Shown piece by piece: positions 59,503 to 64,000 of a stretch of DNA of 64,000 bases (position 1 is its first letter; each line of letters starts with the position of its first letter). This DNA comes from Streptomyces spiramyceticus. GTDB taxonomy: Bacteria > Actinomycetota > Actinomycetes > Streptomycetales > Streptomycetaceae. The notes beneath the pieces were generated by a model. The model worked only from the letters and a program-made list of their open reading frames with translations. It ran no database searches and was not told the origin of the DNA. Made by a program: the position numbers and the translations under genes. The stretch is from contig NZ_JARBAX010000001.1 of the NCBI RefSeq assembly GCF_028807635.1, positions 2,886,001-2,950,000 of the forward strand, in the 5' to 3' direction.

Positions 59503-60465
59503 CTATGCCGCTGTGACCTCGGCGAGCCAGGCCGCGATGCGGGTGAGGAGCGTCTCGTGGGCCGCGTTCTCGGCGTGCCCCATGCCGGGCTCGATCCAGA
59601 GTTCGTGCAGGCCGGAGGCATCGGCAGCGGCGCCGGCGGCAGCGGCGGCCAGCATGCGCGGGTGGTCCAGGGGGAAGTACGGGTCGCGGTCGCCGTGCAC
59701 GACCAGCAGCGGCGTGGCCGACGCGATCCGCGCCACCGCCTCGACCGGCGAGAGCGGCACCGGATCCCACTCCCGGCCGTGGATCCGGGTACGGAACCCG
59801 AAGCGGCCGACGAGGCGCCCCACGGGCCGGGTGACGACCCAGTGCAGCCGCCGCATGGGGGCGGTGCCGCGGTAGTACCAGCGGGCGGGGGCGCTGACAG
59901 CCACGACCGCGTCGGTGTGGGCGGGGCCGCTCGACTCCACGATCGCATCGGTGTGCGCGGGGGCGCTCGACGCCACAGTCATGGCCGTACGCGCTTCTGT
60001 GCGCCCCCCGTGCGCACCCGGCCCGTTCCCGTACAGCGCCGCGTGCCGGAGCGCCACCGAGCCGCCCATCGAGAAGCCGACCGTCACCACCCTCGCGTAG
60101 CCCAGCGAACGCGCCCACCGCACCGCCGCCGCCAGGTCCAGCACCTCGCGGTCGCCCACCGTGGAGCGGCCGCCGGAGCCGCCGTGGCCGCGGAACGAGA
60201 ATGTGATTACCGCCGCATACCGCGTGAATACCCGCGCCGCGCGCCGCACCGCGGGCCGGTCGACCGACCCCGTGAAGCCGTGCGCGACCACGATGGCCAA
60301 CTCCCGCGTGGCACCCCCGGACAGGCCGCCCGACGTGCCGTCCCACGGCTCGTACAGCGCCTCGATACGTACGCCGTCATCCGTACGCAGAGTCGTGCGC
60401 CGGGGCCTGCGCGTGATCAAGGGAACAATTGATCTGCGGCTTTGCCCCTCTGCCTCGGAACCCAT
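59503..60465 (-). CDS. Alpha/beta hydrolase (lysophospholipase/BAAT-like)
   Basis: A 320-residue hydrolase. The oxyanion region is VVAHGFTGSVDRPAVR, the nucleophile elbow is TVGFSMGGSVALRHA (GFSMG, Ser about 131), the acid is in LLVVHGDRDPYFPLDH (Asp), and the catalytic His is in PGMGHAENAAHE. After the nucleophile, the unusual near-repeat SSAPAHTDAIVESSGPAHTDAVVAVSAPA appears, two or three copies of an (S/A)PAHTDA(I/V)V unit, probably a recent internal duplication. ATG 60465 (MGSEAEGQSRR) is chosen. The frame stays open for 700 codons upstream, but only as antisense of glnR and the LacI gene. It is divergent from glnR. Confidence 0.82.
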   Translation of the reverse strand: MGSEAEGQSRRSIVPLITRRPRRTTLRTDDGVRIEALYEPWDGTSGGLSGGATRELAIVVAHGFTGSVDRPAVRRAARVFTRYAAVITFSFRGHGGSGGRSTVGDREVLDLAAAVRWARSLGYARVVTVGFSMGGSVALRHAALYGNGPGAHGGRTEARTAMTVASSAPAHTDAIVESSGPAHTDAVVAVSAPARWYYRGTAPMRRLHWVVTRPVGRLVGRFGFRTRIHGREWDPVPLSPVEAVARIASATPLLVVHGDRDPYFPLDHPRMLAAAAAGAAADASGLHELWIEPGMGHAENAAHETLLTRIAAWLAEVTAA

Positions 60466-60487
60466 GTGAGCTATTCTGATGGGAAGA

Positions 60488-60526
60488 GGACCTGGGCAAT
60501 GTTGCCCCCGGGTCCTTTTGTGTTTT
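60488..60526 (+). terminator. Terminator-like hairpin in the glnR leader
   Basis: GGACC-T-GGGCAA / TTGCCC-CCG-GGTCC has a two-base loop and a short internal loop, followed by TTTTGTGTTTT. On the plus strand no gene ends here, so it may be an attenuator or block antisense transcription before glnR. Promoters on both sides of it are possible. Confidence 0.5.
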
Positions 60527-60634
60527 CTGACCGTTGTTACGGACAGATGACGCGGGCGGCTCCAGGGCGCGGGGCCGCATCGTACGAAGCAGTGCCGCAT
60601 ACGTCCTCGCAGGGACCGAGGAGGAACCGACGTA

Positions 60635-60688
60635 ATGGGCAAGCGAAACGTGCATGACCGGACGACCCGGGCAGGTGGCGGACGATGA
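60635..60688 (+). CDS. 17-codon upstream ORF coupled to glnR
   Basis: GACCGAGGAGGAACCGACGT, an excellent ribosome site, precedes ATG 60635. The frame is [17 protein letters not shown] and its TGA overlaps the glnR ATG (ATGA). The overlap suggests that ribosomes finishing this peptide restart on glnR, whose own Shine-Dalgarno is weak. No effect on nitrogen sensing is known to me. Confidence 0.55.
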   Translation: MGKRNVHDRTTRAGGGR

Positions 60689-61512
60689 GTTCTCTGCTGC
60701 TCCTGACCAATGCCCTCCAGCCGTCGACGGAGGTGCTTCCCGCCCTCGGCCTGCTTCTGCACAGTGTGCGGGTGGCTCCCGCCGAGGGCCCGGCCCTCGT
60801 CGACACCCCTGGTGCCGACGTGATCCTGATCGACGGCCGCCGCGACCTCCCGCAGGTCCGGTCGCTGTGCCAGCTGCTGAGGTCCACCGGACCCGGCTGC
60901 CCGCTGATCCTCGTCGTGACGGAGGGCGGCCTCGCGGCCGTCACCGCCGACTGGGGCATCGACGACGTACTGCTCGACACCGCCGGTCCGGCCGAGGTCG
61001 AGGCCCGGCTGCGGCTCGCGACGGGCCGCCAGCAGATCACCTCGGACGACAGCCCGATGGAGATCCGCAACGGCGACCTGTCGGTCGACGAGGCGACGTA
61101 CAGCGCGAAGCTCAAGGGGCGGGTCCTGGACCTGACCTTCAAGGAGTTCGAGCTGCTGAAGTACCTGGCGCAGCACCCCGGCCGGGTCTTCACGCGCGCA
61201 CAGCTCCTCCAGGAGGTGTGGGGCTACGACTACTTCGGCGGTACGCGCACGGTCGACGTGCACGTACGACGGCTGCGGGCGAAGCTCGGCCCCGAGCACG
61301 AGTCGCTGATCGGGACCGTACGCAATGTGGGCTACCGCTTCGTGACGCCCGAGAAGGTCGAGCGCGCGGCGGCGGCCGAGGAGGCCAAGGCGAAGGCGAA
61401 GGCCGATTCCCGGGCCGCGTCGGAGTCCGCGACCGCGACCGCTTCGCCCGTCACCCATGCGGCGGAAACGGCCTCCCTGGAGGAAGCAGCCGTACGGCCT
61501 GCCCAGCGGTAG
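60685..61512 (+). CDS. glnR: Nitrogen regulator GlnR (atypical OmpR-type)
   Basis: A 275-residue orphan response regulator. The start [20 protein letters not shown] and the receiver segment [12 protein letters not shown] match GlnR. The conserved Asp in LIDGRR is present, but the other phosphorylation-pocket residues are lost, as known for GlnR. The winged helix (about residues 135-220) has [56 protein letters not shown]. The C-terminal ~50 residues are Ala/Lys/Glu-rich and variable. GlnR activates glutamine synthetase and ammonium-uptake genes. Its ATG is coupled to a 17-codon ORF. A LacI gene follows after 24 bases, likely cotranscribed. Confidence 0.95.
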   Translation: MSSLLLLTNALQPSTEVLPALGLLLHSVRVAPAEGPALVDTPGADVILIDGRRDLPQVRSLCQLLRSTGPGCPLILVVTEGGLAAVTADWGIDDVLLDTAGPAEVEARLRLATGRQQITSDDSPMEIRNGDLSVDEATYSAKLKGRVLDLTFKEFELLKYLAQHPGRVFTRAQLLQEVWGYDYFGGTRTVDVHVRRLRAKLGPEHESLIGTVRNVGYRFVTPEKVERAAAAEEAKAKAKADSRAASESATATASPVTHAAETASLEEAAVRPAQR

Positions 61513-61536
61513 GTCACCACGCGTAGACTGCCGCGC

Positions 61537-62565
61537 GTGGCCAAGGTGACGCGGGACGATGTGGCACGACTGGCGGGGACTTCGACCGCGGTCGTCAGTT
61601 ACGTCATCAACAACGGACCCCGGCCGGTTGCCCCGGCCACGCGCGAGCGTGTCCTCGCCGCGATCAAGGAGCTCGGCTACCGGCCGGACCGGGTCGCGCA
61701 GGCCATGGCGTCCCGGCGTACGGACCTCATAGGCATGATCGTCCCGGACGCGCGGCAGCCCTTCTTCGCCGAAATGGCGCACGCGGTCGAGCGGGCCGCC
61801 GCCGACCGCGGAAAAATGGTCCTGGTCGGCAATTCCGACTACCGCGACGAGCGCGAGGTCCACTATCTGCGGGCCTTCCTCGGAATGCGGGTCTCCGGGC
61901 TGATCCTGGTCAGCCAGGGCCCGAGCGAGCGGGCCGCCGCCGAGATCGAGGCGTGGGACGCGCGGGTGGTGCTGCTGCACGAGCGGCCCGAGGCGATCGA
62001 CGACGTGGCGGTCGTGACGGACGACATCGGCGGCGCGCAGCTCGCGACCCGTCACCTGCTCGAACACGGTCACGCGTACGTGGCCTGCCTGGGCGGCGTG
62101 GAATCGACACCGGCGGTCGGCGACCCGGTGGCGGACCACGTCGAGGGCTGGCGCAGGGCGATGCAGGAATCGGGGCGGTCCACCGAGGGCCGCCTCTTCC
62201 AGGCCCCGTACAACAGGTACGACGCCTACCAGGTCGCCCTGACACTGCTCGCGGGCCCCGACCGGCCGCCCGCGATTTTCTGCTCCACGGACGACCAGGC
62301 GATCGGTGTGCTGCGCGCCGCGCGTGAGCTGCGTATCGACGTACCGGGCGAGCTGGCGGTGGCCGGCTTCGACGACGTGAAGGAAGCGGCGCTGACCGAT
62401 CCGCCGCTGACGACGGTCTACTCCGACCGGCCCGCGATGGCACGGGCGGCGGTGGACCTGGTGCTGGACGAAGCGCTGCGAGTGGCGGGGTCGCGGCGGG
62501 AGCGGCTGAAGCAGTTCCCGTCGGCACTGGTGGTACGCCGCTCCTGCGGCTGCGATCACTCTTAG
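61537..62565 (+). CDS. LacI-family transcriptional regulator
   Basis: A 342-residue regulator. The HTH is at residues 4-30: [24 protein letters not shown], followed by the hinge [30 protein letters not shown]. The periplasmic-binding-protein-like effector domain ([24 protein letters not shown] ... [20 protein letters not shown]) ends with an unusual Cys pair, [12 protein letters not shown] 61537 lies right after GTAGACTGCCGCGC, suggesting a leaderless or very short leader mRNA. The sugar effector is unknown. It follows glnR in the same order found in other Streptomyces. Confidence 0.88.
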   Translation: MAKVTRDDVARLAGTSTAVVSYVINNGPRPVAPATRERVLAAIKELGYRPDRVAQAMASRRTDLIGMIVPDARQPFFAEMAHAVERAAADRGKMVLVGNSDYRDEREVHYLRAFLGMRVSGLILVSQGPSERAAAEIEAWDARVVLLHERPEAIDDVAVVTDDIGGAQLATRHLLEHGHAYVACLGGVESTPAVGDPVADHVEGWRRAMQESGRSTEGRLFQAPYNRYDAYQVALTLLAGPDRPPAIFCSTDDQAIGVLRAARELRIDVPGELAVAGFDDVKEAALTDPPLTTVYSDRPAMARAAVDLVLDEALRVAGSRRERLKQFPSALVVRRSCGCDHS

Positions 62566-62634
62566 ACGCGCCACTCGTCTTGGACGCGCCACTTGCGCCT
62601 CTCGGCCCCAGGGGGCCTCACGGGCTTCGAGACC

Positions 62635-62654
62635 GCTGCGCCGGACTCCGTCCG
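62635..62654. repeat. 20-bp dispersed repeat, copy 3
   Basis: GCTGCGCCGGACTCCGTCCG is identical to the copy at 17279, with similar flanks (GGGCTTCGAGACC before and TCGGGACGG after). It sits in the gap after the LacI gene. The remainder of the gap 62566-62779 also has GACGCGCCACTCGTCTTG / GACGCGCCACTTG near-repeats (62568-62598). Confidence 0.7.
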
Positions 62655-62779
62655 TCGGGACGGCCGTCCCCGGCGGCGTAACGCTTTCGACGGTTCTTTA
62701 CATCGGGCATACGCGGTTCTGTCGGGCTTCTCAGCGGCTCCTCAGACGGTTCTCATGAGCGCTGACGAAGCTCTGGGAC

Positions 62780-63862
62780 ATGACCGAGAGCCCCCGCCGC
62801 AGCGGCGAGTACCCCGAGCCCGAGCAGCAGCCCTCCTACGGATCAGGCGACGAAGCGCGGCAGCGCGCCAGGTACGACGCGGATCGTGCGGCGCAGGCGT
62901 ACGCCGGCGCCTACCCGCCGCCGCCCGTATACGAACCGGCGCACCCCGGCACCCCCGATTCAGAGCCGAGGGCCGGGCGCAGGCGGGCCAAGCGGCCCGT
63001 AGCACTGCTGGCCGCGGTCGCCATCGTCGCCGCCGCGATCGGCGGCGGCGCGGGGGCCTTCGCCCGGGGCCTCACGGACAACGGCTCGGGCACCGGCACC
63101 GGCGTCACCGGTACGAACGTCGCGCAGAGCAGCAAGGGCACCGTCTCCGGGGTAGCGCAGGCCGCGAGCCCGAGCATCGTCGAGATCAGTGCGACGTCGG
63201 CGTCCGGTGCGTCCACCGGGTCCGGGGTGGTCATCACCGGCGACGGCGAGATCATCACCAACAACCACGTCGTGTCCGGTGCCTCCTCGGTCAAGGTCAA
63301 GCTCAGCGACGGCAAGACGTACACCGCCGATGTGGTCGGCACCGACCCGGACAAGGACCTCGCCCTCATCAAGCTCCAGGGAGCGACTGGTCTGAAGGCA
63401 GCCACGCTCGGAAGCTCCGAGGACGTGAAGGTCGGCGACCAGGTCGTCGCGATCGGCTCGCCCGAGGGGCTGACCGGGACCGTGACCAGCGGGATCGTCT
63501 CCGCCCTCGACCGGGACGTGACGGTGTCCAAGGAGGAGGACCGGGGGCAGGGCCAGGAAGGTCAGGGGCAGCAGGGCGGCGGCCAGTGGCCGTTCGAGTT
63601 CGGCGGGCAGGAGTTCAATGGCGACACGGGATCGTCGAAGACGACGTACAAGGCGATCCAGACCGACGCCTCCCTCAACCCCGGCAACTCCGGCGGCGCC
63701 CTCATCAACATGAACGGCGAGATCATCGGCATCAACTCCGCGATGTACGCCCCGAGCGGAGCCACCGGGTCCACTGCGGGCAGCGTCGGTCTCGGCTTCG
63801 CCATCCCGGTCGACACGGTCAAGGCCGACCTGGCGAAGCTCCGCGCGAGGGACGACGAGTAA
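62780..63862 (+). CDS. HtrA-like trypsin-family serine protease without PDZ domain
   Basis: A 360-residue protein. Residues 1-75 are cytoplasmic and disordered (Pro/Gln/Tyr-rich), with one membrane helix at about 74-95 (VALLAAVAIVAAAIGGGAGAFA). The outside protease domain has its triad in IITNNHVVSGA (His), TDPDKDLALIKL (Asp) and SLNPGNSGGALIN (Ser, about 300). A Gly/Gln/Glu insert (KEEDRGQGQEGQGQQGGGQ) lies between strands of the second barrel. The frame stops right after AIPVDTVKADLAKLRARDDE, so the usual PDZ domain is absent. It probably degrades misfolded surface proteins. Confidence 0.87.
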   Translation: MTESPRRSGEYPEPEQQPSYGSGDEARQRARYDADRAAQAYAGAYPPPPVYEPAHPGTPDSEPRAGRRRAKRPVALLAAVAIVAAAIGGGAGAFARGLTDNGSGTGTGVTGTNVAQSSKGTVSGVAQAASPSIVEISATSASGASTGSGVVITGDGEIITNNHVVSGASSVKVKLSDGKTYTADVVGTDPDKDLALIKLQGATGLKAATLGSSEDVKVGDQVVAIGSPEGLTGTVTSGIVSALDRDVTVSKEEDRGQGQEGQGQQGGGQWPFEFGGQEFNGDTGSSKTTYKAIQTDASLNPGNSGGALINMNGEIIGINSAMYAPSGATGSTAGSVGLGFAIPVDTVKADLAKLRARDDE

Positions 63863-63890
63863 CGACAACGACCGGCGCTGCAGCACGCCC

Positions 63891-63986
63891 GTGCGACGCT
63901 GGATGGCCCGCGCAGCGACCGAGACCGAGACCGATCCCGGTCCTGGCCCCGATCCCCATCCCGAGGAAGACCGAGAAGACCGATGA
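63891..63986 (+). CDS. Possible 31-codon ORF
   Basis: GTG 63891 opens RRWMARAATETETDPGPGPD then PHPEEDREDR and TGA, overlapping the next gene's ATG by four bases. It contains the DNA repeat GAGACC (three near-copies). No Shine-Dalgarno is seen before the GTG, so it may be just the leader of the next gene. Confidence 0.3.
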   Translation: MRRWMARAATETETDPGPGPDPHPEEDREDR

Positions 63987-64000
63987 GCAGCCCCGCCGAG
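63983..64000 (+). CDS. N-terminal start of a gene running off the window (partial)
   Basis: ATG 63983 after GAGAAGACCG opens MSSPAE and continues past the end. Too short to identify. A two-component pair is possible after an HtrA-like gene in Streptomyces, but this cannot be tested here. Confidence 0.5.

Noticed and set aside
59503..62592. A 1029-codon open frame on the minus strand covering glnR and the LacI gene
   Set aside because: Only the last ~320 codons encode a recognisable hydrolase. The rest is the antisense of two well-supported plus-strand genes, as expected where third positions are nearly all G or C.

Overview
The window is chromosomal DNA of a high-GC actinomycete, almost certainly a Streptomyces. 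GC content and third-codon GC are very high, GTG starts are common, and many genes are Streptomyces markers: glnR, phoU/phoR/phoP, msiK, rsiG, nur, mshA, rppA with its P450, carD-ispD-ispF-cysS-rlmB, and DUF2516, DUF3099 and DUF1416 proteins. One tRNA gene (Thr, anticodon TGT) is present. There is no rRNA, CRISPR array, prophage or conjugative module.

Layout. 1-10.7 kb is accessory or loosely organised: a pentapeptide-repeat protein, two FAD oxidoreductases, a zinc-free quinone reductase, a TetR-controlled alpha/beta hydrolase with an HPP-family membrane protein, a GNAT enzyme, and two tandem secreted FG-GAP proteins lying between two almost identical terminators beside tRNA-Thr. 11-12.6 kb holds a solo TnpB (IS200/IS605 type) that interrupts or overlaps a small ORF and is followed by a probable omega-RNA/right-end region. 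12.7-28.7 kb is core genome: msiK, a nucleotidyltransferase, a DoxX protein, rlmB, cysS, ispF, ispD, carD, a lipoprotein, phoP-phoR divergent from phoU across a PHO box, a metallothionein-like peptide, gpmA and an MFS transporter. 28.7-29.1 kb is a scar made of a truncated gene end and a decayed TnpB C-terminus. 29.1-37.1 kb returns to core functions: ybjN-mshA (mycothiol), a methyltransferase, a NlpC/P60 hydrolase, a response-regulator/PP2C phosphatase, DUF2516, an HbhA-like protein, an XRE regulator with a perfect palindrome, and a DinB/DUF664 protein.

37.2-48.9 kb is the most accessory part. It holds a HelD-type helicase with a Gly/Pro-rich insert, a TetR and a quinone oxidoreductase divergent across a SoxR-like palindrome, and an rppA-P450-cupin pigment operon with a 14-bp tandem repeat at the rppA/P450 junction. 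It also holds a protein with two aminoglycoside-phosphotransferase folds, and a GntR-HAD pair divergent from two tandem paralogous 62-residue membrane proteins, each with its own copy of the same promoter/operator. 48.9-64 kb is again conserved: an Eis-like acetyltransferase, asparaginase, the c-di-GMP-binding anti-sigma RsiG, dtd, ygfZ, nur, nitrobindin, a DsrE protein, DUF3099, DUF1416-rhodanese with a Cys-containing leader peptide, LmeA, MoaD/ThiS, a hydrolase, glnR with a coupled 17-codon upstream ORF and a terminator-like leader hairpin, a LacI regulator and an HtrA-like protease.

The best candidate for something undescribed is the 46.5-48.9 kb GntR/HAD/twin-small-membrane-protein locus. 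Other notable points are the tandem repeats that run through gene ends, a His-for-Gln change in one RsiG c-di-GMP motif, and a 20-bp dispersed repeat present three times in the window.
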